This document shows positions 11,338-24,737 of a stretch of 64,000 nt of DNA, in pieces. Under the pieces are notes generated by a model. That model had not been told where the DNA came from and made no database searches. It saw nothing but the letters and a program-made list of their open reading frames with translations. Source of the DNA: Antitrichia curtipendula. Lineage: Eukaryota; Streptophyta; Bryopsida; Hypnales; Leucodontaceae. The stretch spans positions 13,288,981 to 13,352,980 of the forward strand of contig OX579640.1 in assembly GCA_951230915.1 (NCBI GenBank). The letters are read 5' to 3'. The position numbers and the translations under genes are program-made. Within the stretch, counting starts at the first letter, position 1. The number at the start of each line of letters is the position of its first letter.

Positions 11338-12466
11338 GTGGAGGCAAACTTTTCTAGTAAAGATAAAGCACAAGTGCCAAGAAACCCTTTATCCTCAAAT
11401 GCTTTCCCAAGAGCTAAACCAAAGACGCCAATGCCTTCCACAAGAACCTCACGTCAAAATATTTCATAGAATAGGGAGAATCTCATCAAAAACATTGATT
11501 TACTATGTAACAAGTTGATGCAAGCAAAAGTTCAGGTGCAATTAACCCACCCACCTTCTCTGTAAAAATTGAGAGTCATTTATCTCATAAACAAAAAAAA
11601 AACTCCTTTCCAACACCGTTGATCTTGGAAAATAAATAACATGGATATGAATATAGATAAAAAAATACGGAACATAGAATATAGAATATGTATTGCATGT
11701 GAAATATGCATGGAATACATACAAGATATGTGTGAAATATATACATATACACACGGCCATACAAATATGGCCATACATTGTCCCATATTGTTTGTAGGTG
11801 AAACACATATCACAAAAATACAAGTATGGGGTTAGGGGGGGTATGTCACAAGCACCCATGCCAGTTTTTTAACCAATGACAAAGTGACATGTGTACCCCC
11901 TTTCACATTTTTGGGAAAAGTTCAATGGCCAATGGCTGAATGCTACTTGTATCCCTTTGAAAATGATTTGTACCCCTTTCAATGTTTTTCTTTGAAATTC
12001 ACATTTTCTCACTATGCATGATCTTTTGGGTCATTCATTCTATGACTAACTTACTTTTGGATCATTAATTTACTATTATTTAATTCAAAAAATAAACATT
12101 CAAAAAACATAGGAAGAAAATACAAGAACGGCAGTTAAAACAGTATACTCATGAAACAATCCTTTAAGGCTTGGTCAATCTTTTTGATGGATTTCAAATG
12201 CACGAAAGTATTCTCACTTACTTTTCACTTGAAGCCGAGAAATTGATGTAGAGTTTTATATAAGTGGTTTCATATTTTTCGAGGCATTTATGAATTCCTT
12301 ATGAATTTTTCAAGGAATTTTGCCATAGGCACCTATTCCTGATCGTAGGCCTTGCGAAATTCAGACACACATAATCTTTAAAAAGATGTGGCTTTATCCA
12401 AAACAAGCACTGCAACATGCAAAAAGTAATACACAAGGTTTCAAAATGCAACCATTATTAAATTCA
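11338..12466. other. AT-rich intergenic DNA
   Basis: No gene is visible. The stretch at 11640-11790 is rich in short overlapping words (tatgcatggaatacatac and the like), which creates overlapping spurious frames on both strands. Confidence 0.5.
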
Positions 12467-12733
12467 ACCCCTAAAGGTTTTTGACTATGTTTTTGTCAAA
12501 AATGTTCTAAAATTGTCATTTCTAATACAAGTACCAAATTTTAGAAGACAAAAAACGTGTTTGAACACATGTAAGAGTAGGATCTTCTAGTACCCTGGTT
12601 TTAAAAGATGTGAAAAACAAATTCAGGAATTATCACCATGTAGATTGCAAGATATTAGTGTTTGAAGCGACAAAAACTCCTTGGGGGCAAACAACTCAAC
12701 AACTTCACTTCACAAGGTCACATTTGTAGCGTC
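12467..12733 (+). mobile_element. Harbinger-like MITE (family H), left-end fragment
   Basis: It begins CCCCTAAAGGTTTTTGACTA and continues collinear with the first quarter of the 951-bp copy at 5178 ('gtcatttctaatacaagtac', 'gattgcaagatattagtgtt'). It loses homology after the block ending 'cacttcacaaggtcacattt'. The right end is missing. Confidence 0.7.
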
Positions 12734-14112
12734 CACTTAGTTTGAAATGGATCCACCTTTGCTCTCATTCCATCCATTGGCGAAGTATGAACCAATATTT
12801 GACAAATCTTATTACGCTTTCACATTTTCAAAAGTCCATTAAGTAGTCATCACATATCCAGTTTAGAACTACTTATTGTCCATTACATAGCTTCTTGTAG
12901 GTCTATTTTAAAGAAGAGGGTCACAATAACAACCCACTCCTATTCACATTGCTTGCTAGAACATAACATTGTCTTGAAGAACATGCAAAAGTGGTATATC
13001 AACCACGGCATAATTACAATGTCCAAGCATCAATTTGAAGGTCCCATAATTCAAGCATGAGGTAATCATGTAGAATACAACCCAAGCACTCACAAATGCA
13101 AGTCTCAACTCCAATATCATTCTTATAAGGTAGAACTGCCCAATACCACCATCCACCCAATTATGCCACCTACAAGATCCTTCCATTTGCATCAACAGCC
13201 CGCCTATTACCACAATCTTAGCATCCATGTATCATGATGGCAATGCACTTGGAATCAACCCACACTTTAACAAGGGTCTACTCACAATTCAACATTTCAA
13301 CTTTGAAAAATCACAAAAAATTCACTTCTTGTCGAAATGCCTTCACTCTTTTTGCAATGGACTTCTCTCAAACTTTTCAATCTCTAAAAAATATGGGAGC
13401 TGACAAATAGCTTCTCCAAAATATCCCACAAGTTCACTGATTGAAGATGCAAGGTGATGCAACATGCAGATGCACATTGTTGTTGACCAGAACCAAAGTC
13501 CAGGCTAAGGTAGGAGGCTCATAAACCGTCCATATAAGGGAAGAAACAGGGTTCTATGAAAATCAGGCCAGCAGAACATTTCAAATTTTTTTTTTTGTGG
13601 CAAGACAAGTGAGGAAAAAGTAGTTGGAAACATTTGTCCAAGTTTCCTGAGTTGAAATGAATCAAATTAAAATTTCAGAAGGTTAGCCGCAGACTCAGAG
13701 GTTGCTATTCGTGATCATGCAGTGGAGGTAAAAGGAATTAGAACATGGATTTGAAGGCACCAAGGGATTGCCAGAAGTGATAAAAACAGATGATTGGATA
13801 AGTTGTTCACTGAGATTCAAAAAGCATGCAACAAAGTTCCAAAAAAGATGCATGCCTCCTCAATCTTATGTTTCTGTTTTCAATTTGTCTCATTTTTGCC
13901 AAAATTGAAGTCCACATCAAATCTTCCCAAATTTAAAATCCAACTGAGTACCCATAACAAAATCGTGTCAAGCATAGAGTGAAATTAACAAAATCGTAGT
14001 AGATAAACTTCTTTGGGGATGAAAAAACTTTACCGTCTCCTAAAAGATGATGGATTCTATATTCTGACTAATTCATTCGGAACTTCCCACCCACCCCCAC
14101 AAAGATAATTGT
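12734..14112. other. Intergenic DNA, no supported gene
   Basis: A 90-codon minus-strand frame at 12956-13228 and a 62-codon plus-strand frame at 13794 have no recognised motif. A short stretch near 13690 could encode RLAADSEVAIRDHAVEVKG before a stop. I cannot tell whether it is an exon remnant. Confidence 0.4.
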
Positions 14113-14525
14113 TAAGGTAGTCTGCTCTAAAAGCGACCATTTAAAGGCTGGTCCGCTTTTTTCATGGTTTTCAGTGGACAAAAAGATTTTTAGCTCATTT
14201 TTCAGAGAAAGAAAAATGGAATTGGCATCTAACCCAAGTCGTTTCATATTTTTCCAAGCATTTTTGAATTACTTATGAATTTTCAAAGATTCAGGTCATA
14301 GGCACCTATTTGTGACCATAGGTGGCCCAAAATCCGTCCTCTTGTGACTTACAAAGAAATGTGCAGAAACCAAAGACAATGATTGGCTCTTACAATAAAA
14401 ATAATATTTTTTCTTGAATTCAAAACAGACCAAAGAGGTCCATTCAAGGATCACCTGGCATCCATTCTACAGCTACTTACAGGACCGTCTGAAGAAGATG
14501 GGCGCTTTAAGGCCATACTACCTTA
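14113..14525 (+). mobile_element. MITE-like element with 26-bp TIRs
   Basis: The left end TAAGGTAGTCTGCTCTAAAA and the inverse of the right end (TAAGGTAGTATGGCCTTAAA) agree at about 21 of 26 positions. The interior block around 14215-14330 recurs at 10500-10560 and 12240-12350, so this is a multicopy family. No coding capacity is seen. The target duplication may be TA or TTA but is not clear. Confidence 0.6.
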
Positions 14526-15443
14526 GTGCTCAAAATATTATAAAAGATTGACTAGTGTTTTGACAATTTCTTAGACCTTCATGAATCCATCTATTGTAGG
14601 GTGATTTAGATTAAAGCAGACTGCATATTTGGTTTTGAAATTTTGCACATGTGTATATATAAAGATGTACTAGTGATTGGTGTAGAGGTTCAACTTTGTG
14701 TAGATAAATAAATTTTACTACAAGAAGTCTCAAATTCCCTTCTTGGACAAGGATGAAAAAAACTATTTTTGAAACTTCAAATGTTTTAATCTTTCAATGG
14801 ACGCAAACACAATGGTCTAGTATAAATATTTTTGTATGGTTGATTTTAAAAAACATTAAATTTGTTCTATTGACCAAAAATGGTAGTTTTTGACATTTTC
14901 ATTTGAAAAACACCCCAATCCTTTAAGTGTTAAAGAGGGTCATGATTGTAAAATTTTCCTTTTTATCAAAAAATAGTTCAATAGAGACTAAGACAGTAAG
15001 AGATTCTTGAAAATGGTATAATCCTCATGAAAGGATTTGAAAATTAAAAATTAAAAAATCAGTGGTCTTAAGATTTATTCTCACCGGAATTAATTCATAA
15101 CTTAAACTTCAAATATCGTTATTTAATGTAGATATTTTCATATTCAATTGAGTCCTAATTGATTATCAATGATTGAACTCTAATTTATAAAATCCTTTCT
15201 CAAGGTAGCAATTTTTTGTATCATGTATGTATTAGACTATATTTTCCTTCTTAAAAGTAGATCCAAATCAAGGAATTAACTCTTGGAGTTCTATCAAGTT
15301 CTATGATTTTCAAATTGTTTCAAAATATTAGTATCTAATAAAAGCAAGGCTAAAATCTTTGTCTATATTTTGTTTTTAACAAATCCAACCATAGAGGCTT
15401 TTAGTTAACTTATTAAATTACACCCTCTTAAAATTTCAAATTA

Positions 15444-16368
15444 ACCCCTTAAGTTCTTTGATTATGTTTTTACCAAAATCGCTCCAAAACTGCCATTTCA
15501 AGTACAAGTATAAAAAATTTGAAAAGAACTTTTTTTGATACATGTAACCGTAGGATCCTGTAGTATGCTGACTTTAGAACATGTGGTAAAAATGTCAGAA
15601 ATTTCCACCGCGCGCATTGCAAGATATAAGCATTCAAATTCACTGAAATCATTTTTTGGGCCCTGCGAAAAACAGGGCAGCTGCACTTCACAAGCTCACT
15701 TTTTTATGAAAAAGTGTCCAAAATGGTGGTGCTTCTTTGGATCCTTTATCTTAGACAAGGTATCTACATGCTTAAAAAATTTCACATCATTTGGAATTGT
15801 ACAATATATAGGAAAAAATAGTAAGTAGAAAGAAGTAGAGAATGATTCTAAAAACAAAATTGTTAAGAATTTAATTACGGAATTAAAAATATCAATTCCA
15901 ATGGTCAAAATGTTGTAGTAAACAATTTACATGTTATGGTTTTATTTTTTTCCAAAAATATTGAAAATTGAGTAAGATAAAGGACTTCAAAATTTATTTT
16001 AGAGTAAAGAATCCATAACTGTCCACAAACTAAAACTTCTCATAACTTTTGACTCATTGGTCAAAAGTGAATGATTCAAATTGCTTTCCATGTAGACGTA
16101 ACTCTAGAAAACCAATTTCAATTTTTTGTTTTTGACAAAAGTAATTTTTTCTAATCTGCCCAGATTACCTGTCCGGGGAAAAAAGTAACATACTAGTCCA
16201 TAAATTTTGACTTGTATTTCCAAATGTCATGAAATTTAGTGCATTTGAAAGATATTCCTTGTCCCCACTTTCTATTAAAATTTTAACCATAAACATGCAA
16301 ATCTTTAGTCACAAGAACCTGCCCAAAATTTCTATACTGCCAATAAATGCATGTTGGTTCTTTAGGGA
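15444..16368 (+). mobile_element. Harbinger-like MITE (family H), complete copy
   Basis: A 925-bp element, flanked by TTA (15441-15443 and 16369-16371). It is collinear over its whole length with the copies at 5178 and 57112. Landmarks in order are 'gattatgtttttacc', 'gattgcaagatat'-like, 'gggcagctgcacttcacaag', 'tccaaaatggtgg', 'ggacttcaaaa', 'taaaacttctcataactttt' and the right terminus TTTAGGGA. The 97-codon and minus-strand frames inside are not shared by the other copies. Confidence 0.8.
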
Positions 16369-16869
16369 TTAAGAAACCTTACCAATTGCAAGATCAATCA
16401 TATTAGGCCATATTTGTTATATTGAGACATTTTGCAGATTTTGAGACAAAAGGTTAGTTATTGGAAAAATCATTTAAAAAAATAGTAATTGAAATAAAAA
16501 ATAAATAATGCTAAAATAGTGATTCTATAATGATGTACTAAAAGTTGGTGTTGTTACCTATTTATAAAAAAATACTAGTAAAGAGATCAAGCGGTTTATC
16601 CTTGAGTCGAGGATGAAAATGAGACTGCAAAAAGTCTCAATATAACGAATATGACAAGACTTGGATTTCTTGGAATAATGCTTGGATTTCAAAAAGAAGT
16701 ATTTTCAACTCTTTCTAAGTGCATAGATTTCATTTCTCAAACTCTTTACCGCAAAATGTATAGATCCTATAAGGCTACATCTTGCAACTTTGCATAATAT
16801 GTTGAAGAAATAAATAGAGAATATATACAAAAATTTCAACAAAAAATATTTTATATTAATGTTTTAAGA

Positions 16870-17398
16870 AAATAATAACAAGAAAAAATAGAGAATGATT
16901 TGAAATACTAAATTGTTGATAATTTAGTTATAGAATTGAAATAATTTAAATCCCAATGGTTGTAATGTTGCAATAAACAATCTAGATTACATCCTATGAT
17001 TTTCTTTTTTTCAAAATATTGAAGTTTATTTTAGAGTAGACATTCTATAAGTGCCTGCTAACTAAAACTCCTCATAACTTTCATCTCATTAGTCAAAATG
17101 GAACGATTCAAAGCTTTCCACATGAAAATCTAGAAAATCAATTCCAAATTTTTATTTCTTAAATATCTAAATTTTCTTAGCTACTTGCACAATCTAGGCT
17201 CCAAAAGAAACTATATATCATAAAATAATTTTGTAACTATGTAGTCAAAATTTATGAAAGTTGTTGCCCCTTAAAGATACTCCATGATCACATGTTAAAC
17301 TTCTGTGAAAATTTCATTTAAAAAAATAAAAAACCCATTTGTAAATGGATGACCCAAAACCGACTATGTTGCCCAAAATACTACTTGGTCCTTTGGGG
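16870..17398 (+). mobile_element. Harbinger-like MITE (family H), left-truncated copy
   Basis: Only the right half of the family is present, from the 'agagaatgatttgaaatac' block to the right terminus GGTCCTTTGGGG followed by TTA. The left end is missing. Confidence 0.65.
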
Positions 17399-17914
17399 TT
17401 AATAAAAATGGATATGTGATCGTAACTTCTCATCAATCCATCTCATACAACTCTAGTTTTTTAGTTAGTGAATAATTGAGAATATCCAAATCTTAGTCAC
17501 ATTTTTTCAATGCATATAACTTTAAGCGTTTTTACATTGAATGGAGCTTAAAATTGGAGTTGCTAATGAGTGTACACTACATTGAAGATTGAAACAAAAT
17601 TTAATGGTACCTTTACAAATCTCATATGTGATTTTTCACCTTCAAAGGGCAAATGATTTTGTAGTTTCAAAGTCAAGTAATACAAACCCCAAGCTCATTG
17701 TCTAACATTTTCTTAAGCCCTTATGTGGATGCACTTTTTACTTTCAACATTACAGTATGACTAACTTAGGCTAGGATTTTCAATACTTTCAAACGTAAAT
17801 ATTATCAAGCATTATCGAACTAGTTTTAAAAATATTTTGATTATTTATTGTTTATATTATTAATGGAAAGATAGGAAAAAAATATATAAATTTTATCTAA
17901 ATGTTTGATAGAAT

Positions 17915-18268
17915 GAAATAATGTATTTGGATTCTTGAATGAAATGAAAAGTTTCTAAAGAATATTGTAATACAAGCAATGTTGCAGTATTTGTCACTAA
18001 TATGATTACTAGGATCATTAACATTCATTAAAAATTAAAGTATTGAATATTAGGCTATCTAGGTTTCAATACTTTAATTTTATCAAACATTCTTCTACTC
18101 CCAAATATTAGCTCCTATCAATTCTTCACTATACGATTAATGATAAGATGGCTCCTAATTTCAACAAAACATGTAACAAAATTTTAGTACTATATTCATC
18201 AAAGTATTGGATGCAACAAAAGGCTTTTAAAGCGTGCAATTCAAGAAAGTAATTTAATATTTGATGCC
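17915..18268 (+). promoter_or_regulatory. 5' flank of the S1-like gene
   Basis: This AT-rich flank is shared with 4960-5177 and keeps the uninterrupted MITE target site near 18233. The start-codon context gccATGG is favourable. No TATA box can be chosen among the many AT runs. Confidence 0.45.
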
Positions 18269-20978
18269 ATGGAATCTTATCTCACTTCTAATGGTAGAAA
18301 AATATGCATCCTTCTAATTTTTATTTGGATGATGTCATGGCTACTTTGTGGAACTATTGTCAATGCAACAATTATAGGACAACTTCATTCACCTCTAATT
18401 AAGATTTACAATGACCTTAGAGATGACGTGCATGTTTTATGCACGGGGTGGCCACAAGCTCGTGGCCCTGACAATAGAGTGATTCATGAAACAATTCCAC
18501 ATCATTTTGTATGGCACATTGACTATGGACAAGATATTTTGCAAGAGAGATTGTCTTGCGAGGTTAAAAACTACGAGCATGACTGGAATTGTTTCCTTGT
18601 ATTTGCCATCCCTTATATGTGTATGTGGGAGAATCCACAACTAGCTGTGGCAAGGGCAAGTATGCCTTCTCCTGGTATGGAAATCTTGTCTTCTCTTTGA
18701 TTTTAATTGCTTATTATGCATGTTAATGTATTAGTCTAGTTGATGTAATTGATATTCATTTTAAAGAATCTTTGTTGAGTATGCTCTAATTTGGCATCAA
18801 CAATAATTTCTTACATTTTATTTGCAACATTGAGCTCAAATTCAACAACTGAAAGCATTCAAAGGCTATGGATCATTATTATTTCATGCAAGTATTTATA
18901 GATTAATTATTTGATTTGATATTGTTCTGAATAACTTATATTTGATGCATTCCTCAAAAGTGTTGTATTGTACAACTATTATTTACGAATGTAGTATTAT
19001 ATACATAACAATATTAATTCTTGAAGCAACTTAATCTTTTACAATAACATTGTACATGACGTAAATCCATCTACAATTATGCTAATGTCCGTAGATTTGA
19101 AAATCAAGATTGTAAAATCAACATTAATGACCAATTATGCCTCCGTAGAAAAAATGTTATTGTTATTAGTGGTGAAATTCTCCTACGTCTTAAATTTTTT
19201 ATATATATCTTATATATAAATGACATTGAAAATGTACATTTTAGTTTAAAAAAACAATTGACTATTCTACTTTTTGAATAGAGATCCATGAGATTTTATT
19301 AATTCAAAGACCATGAAAAAAAGATATCCAACCCTTTTGGAGACTCATATTACAACCAACATCTATTTCTAGTTATTAATGATATTTAACTTAGTTATGT
19401 AAATGAGTTGTCTTTGATGAACAATGTAATTTGAGACATGAATAAATTGTTGCTCAGTTTCTATTTGCTTAAGATTAAGAATCTAACAAGCAGAAAGTCT
19501 TTTGTTCCTAGCCATTTATTATGAAAACATCTTGACATATCTAATGACGCTATGAGATCACCTTTCAAAAAAACTGTAGATCTTCTTAAGTTTTGCATAT
19601 GATAGCCCAAAATACTACATTCTTCAATATGTCAAAAACCTATGCATTTGCTAACTAATATCATTTTTGAACTACTGTCGCTCAATCTTTTTGTCACCTC
19701 AATTGCAACTGCCTTTTATAGTTCCGAGTTATAAAAACCATCAAAGGTCTTGAATTGAAGCTTTTACTCGATTCCCATACCATGGTGTAAGAAAATATAC
19801 CATCCGTAATGCCATTGTAGACAAGACACCACAACCTTTATAATTAAGAATGTTGTGTTGAAAAACAAGAAAATTTAAAGCAATTCAACCATTCCAATAA
19901 CATTAATTATACTAATTTATCTCTTTAGCGAAGCCACACACTAATAGATCTTATTAGTGCAAGTACAAAATTAGTTTTCCTAGACATTTATTTTTAGATT
20001 AAAAAAACAATGCTATATAGTGGAATTCCAACTTGCCATTGTTTCAATGTATAATTTTAATAGGATGACTTTTGTAACTGAGAGTCCGAACCCTAAATCC
20101 TAAAATTCTAAAACCCTAAACCCTAATCCATCCTTCTCATCACAGAATCTTGTCCTTTGTGCGACATCCGCAACAACGAGGGCGACATCCAATGTGCATG
20201 GCGTGTAGATGCCAATGGCATTCATCTCCTCCGCTGGAATTTGCCTACAGGTGCCATTGTCCGGGAACAAAAAGCAACTTGGATTGAGTTTCCAGAAGCA
20301 TTTGATCGCTTTGCAGTGGAACAAACCTTCCATCTCTCCTTTACCAATTACTTTGAGGATCCGGTGACGCTCAATTGCGGGGAAAGAGGGCGTTTCCGCA
20401 TCCGTGCATATCGAAGAGGGCTTGGGGCAATAAGGCGGCAATGGGAGGTGAGGGTGGCAGCTCCAGGTGGAGACTCAAGGTCAATGTTTAGAATTTCTTT
20501 TTTTTGAATTTGAGCAACTATTTTATTTTAATTCCCATATTGAACCAGTTTTTTAAAGTATCGAGTATGATTGTTTTTTCTATTTTTTACTCTAAATATA
20601 AATTTTTAAGATATTTCACCTAGTCTCTTATGATGTTTTTAAATTGCAATCACTTGTTTTTCCCAAATCCATTGGCTAATATTGAATTAGGTGCCGATTT
20701 TTCTCGAACATTGCTCTAGGTGGTTGTGTAGTGTGACGGTGGAGACAAGCGATGGAACGCGGTGGACACGGAGTGGCATTGTGTTGTGGAACAGTCCCGT
20801 GGGGTATAAGCCCGAGGATGGAGAGCGGGAGCCACCGTGTATTGATTGCGCTTGGAGCATGGAGGAAGGAGGGTTGTGGGTTGACCGACGGGGGTGTGAC
20901 AACGATGAACCCCAATGGGAGAAGCGTTTTTCTTTTGTTTGGTATGTTTTGCTCTCTAAGCTAATCATCAATCCTTAA
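18269..20978 (+). CDS. Secreted S1-like protein (self-incompatibility S1 family), two domains
   Basis: Proposed exons are 18269-18674, 20146-20447 and 20691-20978 (331 aa). Phases close: donor G|GTATGG, acceptor catcacag, donor GGGAG|GTGAGG, acceptor gaattag. Residues 1-32 form a signal peptide (hydrophobic ILLIFIWMMSWLLCGTIVNA). Two similar units follow. Each has N..(L/F).(D/E)..V..(L)C, then an aromatic-rich strand with W, then L.C.V, then a later CAW motif (IQCAWRVDANGIHLL; IDCAWSMEEGGLW). This cysteine and tryptophan spacing resembles the plant S1/SPH family: small secreted beta-sandwich proteins that include the poppy pollen-recognition determinant. Family members are usually single-domain and about 110-150 aa, so a tandem form is unusual. 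An alternative exon 1 donor is at 18659. A GTATGT at 20941 may lead to further exons. The domain call is by eye. A broken duplicate lies at 6171-8465. Confidence 0.5.
20087..20127 (+). repeat. Interstitial telomere-like CCCTAAA tract, copy B
   Basis: Imperfect CCCTAAA units lie directly upstream of the exon 2 acceptor (20145) of the S1-like gene. The same tract stands before exon 2 in the broken copy (8288-8327). Confidence 0.75.
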
Positions 20979-21819
20979 AACACATCCAATTGCTTAAGAG
21001 GCTATCCAAAGAGAATTCAAAAATCTCCTTGAAGCAGGGTATGGATCTTATTGCTTGTCCAAAGTCTTTGCAGTTAGGGCATGCAAAAGTAGAGAGTGGA
21101 TAGTGCTTTGACTTTGACACCTAAAAGCCGTGTTTGGCTAGCCATATTCACTATTGAAGTGGATTCAGTAGGTTGAAATTAAACATTCCAAATAAATAAA
21201 TAAATAAATAAATTTTGTCAATGGTTTTCTCAAAACCAAGCTCAAAGGGTTTAGCTTGTTGTTTAAGGATTAAAGTAACTACACCTATTGTAAATGAAAT
21301 ATTTAATATGCTATTAATTTTTTTTTTTTGAGATCTTATTGGTAGTCAAAAAGAGAATCCTAGATTCTCTTAGAATGCAATTTTTGAATACTTTTTGATT
21401 ATTGTGATTTTTCAAAGTGCTAAAAATAGGTGTATCTAAATATGAAAATATGTTTTTGTGAATAGAAAGTGTACACTTTTAGGCAATAATTTGTAGAGGT
21501 CAGTTTTAGAAAGAGGTCACAATTAGATATGGTTACCTTATCAATCTTCTCATGATGTCAATCACAATTTGGTCTTGTCACTCCTTATTAAGTTATCACA
21601 CTCTCCTATCAATCACATATTGGTATCTATAGATATAAAATGGAGTAAATTATTTTCAAATCATTTATTTATTTATCATTATTGATACCATAATCACAAT
21701 GTTACAGGCCTTCAACTGCAATCACAAGGCAGATTGACTTGTAGAAAATGACATTATCGTCTATAGTCCCATTGTCCCCTCAAGGGACAAATGAAAACTT
21801 GGGCAGGTACTTATGATCT
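20979..21819. other. Intergenic DNA downstream of the S1-like gene
   Basis: AT-rich, with a short (AAAT)n run near 21196. If exon 3 uses the donor-like GTATGT at 20941, additional exons could lie here, but I see none with motif support. Confidence 0.45.
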
Positions 21820-22560
21820 CAATTTTTGGTGTTTTGGAAATATAATTTTTTTATTTCAATTAATGCATGGGAGCAAAATTCATGCCATTCTAAGCACACA
21901 TTTTGTCTCACTAAGTAGCAAAAGAAATTCACAAAAACTTAAAATAAAAGTTTATAAAATTTGTTGATTATAGATTATATTTTTGTCTATGTGCAAATCT
22001 TTGGTTCATTCCATTTGGATTAGTGATGTGAAAATTATGGAATTTCTTGATTTGAGGGCAATCCTAGCATCTTCTTGAGAAAATAAATTATTGGATTTGT
22101 TTTTGAACTCAAATTTCAAAATCTTCAAAAAAACAAAAGTTCTACAAGGTTTAATATGCTTGCTAGAACAATCTCAATGTTGGCATAATTTGTTTCAATT
22201 CCATCTTTGAGCTAGTAATGATTTATTTTATCCTTCTATCTTCTACAATATCTACTTCTACTTAACAATTTTTTAAAGAATCAAAGTCAAGGTGTTTTAA
22301 TTTTGAAGGCACATCAAACATGCACCATTAGAAACACTTCAAGAATGCACTTTGAAAGTTTGTAGAAAATATTTAAAAGAAAATTCCAACAATATATTGC
22401 AAGATCCTACAATTAGATATGCATATAAATAAATTAAAACCTTTAAATTTTTTGGCTCTTTGCACTAGAAATGGAAATTTTGAGCAATTCTTGATGATAT
22501 ATAGGCTTGGAGATTAAAGTTAAAGAGATTTGCATTAAGTGAAAATTGTATTAAAGTGGA
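21820..22560 (+). repeat. Dispersed repeat family B, copy 1
   Basis: Collinear with 25680-26560. Shared blocks are 'ttcaattaatgcatgggagcaaaattcatgcc' (in part), 'atcttcttgag', 'gcttgctagaacaatctca', 'aattccatctt' and 'acttctacttaaca'. The interior is non-coding. A CA/TA microsatellite is present only in copy 2. Confidence 0.65.
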
Positions 22561-24737
22561 ATTTGCATCATCACGTAGCCTAATTTTTTCCCATAATTTT
22601 TTAATATTGGTAAGTTTCCATTCGATATGTCACAATGTGTAAAGTTGAACTTAACAATAAATATAAACTTTTTCAATGATGCAGATATTACAAATGAAAT
22701 CTATAGCTTTATAATAAAGGAAATGGCGATCTCTACTCAAATTCACAAATCAAGCTCTAGTGGACATTGTACATTCAAAAGAAGGAAGAAGGGTACCTCA
22801 TGTTTGAAAGATTAGCGTGAACGAAGCATCTCTTGGAAATGACTCAACTATCTAAACCTCAAGGACCTAAATGACAAATTTCATCCCTATACATTCAAAA
22901 ATAGCCAACCTATTGTGTTGAAGGAAAGGACTTAAATGAAAGGTGAATCAATAATTCCTCCTACTTCCATGTGAGTTCAAAGAATGAACTAGATAATGCT
23001 CAATAGCAATAAGAGACATAATGTCTAGTCATTTTTCTCAATAAAAAATAAACAAATCCAAACTTTTGAACTAATCAAGGACTTAGAATTAGAACTACGT
23101 ACTATTGGTTATTATCCTATTTTGTATAACCAAAGATCCTTTCAACAAACCATTGAGACAACGACACAATTGCCTTGAACATTAAACTTCACATACATGA
23201 CATTATTAACTAGCATTGGAGGGTGATCCTTTTACTTTGAAAGAAAGTGGAAGACAATTTACTAGCTAGAAAATTACTTACTTGCAACTTTTCACTTAGC
23301 CAATGAAACTAAAGCTACAATTTCCAGCTAAACAATGACTCTCTACAACTTATAACTAAATTCACTCCCATGGATATAGAGAAACATTATCTCTCCTCCA
23401 AGGGAGAATGGTTTAGGTTGGTAAACAATGTTTTAAATAGGGATGATGTTGTGGAAAAAATATGAAATATGAAATATGTTTTCTAAAGGTAACAAAGATA
23501 AAACATGCAAAATGAACCTATCGTATCTGAAGTGTGATTGTCCTCTATAAAAATGCTTCAGGTACATTTGCAATACTTGCCAATAAAATGAATGAAAATT
23601 TTGCATGCTTTGTATTCTTGTTATGAAACCCTTAAAGGAACATGGATAGTCTAAGTTTAAAAAATTGTGAAGATGTATTATAAAATGCAACTTAGAATAA
23701 TAATTTAATGATGATCGTCAAACAAAAGTTGTGAAAAATGATCCATAGATCATACCATATGGTTACATCAACTAGTATCCTTTAGGGTTAAAAGAAATGG
23801 TAGGAAAAGTGTTATAGACTTGATCTTGTCTCAAGGTTGTTCTAATCATTGTTACGGCATCTAGAGCTCATCTCTTCATATTCTATACACCTAATTGGCC
23901 TTAACTAGGAGGTTGGGTGTAAACCTCATTTAGTTACATCTTTATATAAGCCATATTATTCTAATGGAAATGGAAATGGGTTTGTCTAATGAATATTGTA
24001 CAAACTCCAACATTAGCATTCCTCAAAAAATTCATACACAGTGAATAAAATTAGCCAAAGAATTCCCGTACATTCCTCCCAAATCACACCTACATATGTA
24101 TAAATGACGTAAATGTCTACATTTCTATAATTATATCTCCTAACCTACAACTTATTCTACCGCGTATGTTGGAATGTTCACAGAGTTACAATGACACAAC
24201 TAGTATCCATGACCTCATACATGATCTAAGTTAAAGGCTAGTCTACACCAAAGTTGGACCAAAGGCTATCTTGAATTATCAAAGCAAAGAATGGTGGAGA
24301 GATAGGTGTGGTCCAAGTTGGATTTACACAATGGCCAAGATCCATGCTATTTTCTATGGATGAAAAGTCCACTTGGAAATCAATCATATATGGCCAAAGT
24401 TGATTGTAATGTTTTGCCAGTTTCTAGGAGTTTTTTTCTTGATCATGTCTTTGAGATAGACCTAACAATTTAGGAGACCATTACGGGCTAAAATCTTACA
24501 ACTAAAGATTTTGTCTATTTAATTGATCTTGTGGTTGACAATGTTGGATCTAATAATAATATGACTTGACTATGGTCTCTCTTGGGTTTACCACTTTATC
24601 CAAGACCATGCAAAGTGTTACTACTATTTTTGTTTTGTTTTGGACTCTCTCTTACAATCATCACATCTTTAGAACAAAATGGAGTACCTTGAAGTGTTTA
24701 TGGTCCCTCGGTCTTGCTTTTATGTAAATTATCCGTA
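22561..24737. other. AT-rich intergenic DNA
   Basis: No gene, terminal repeat or tandem array is recognised. Open frames are short (85 codons at most) and featureless. Confidence 0.5.

Noticed and set aside
11542..11859. Overlapping minus-strand frames of 73-105 codons
   Set aside because: Three frames open over the same word-repeat stretch, typical of stop-poor simple sequence and not of a gene.
12956..13228. 90-codon minus-strand frame as a membrane protein gene
   Set aside because: Hydrophobic but unmatched to any family I know, no splice or promoter support, and surrounded by MITE debris.
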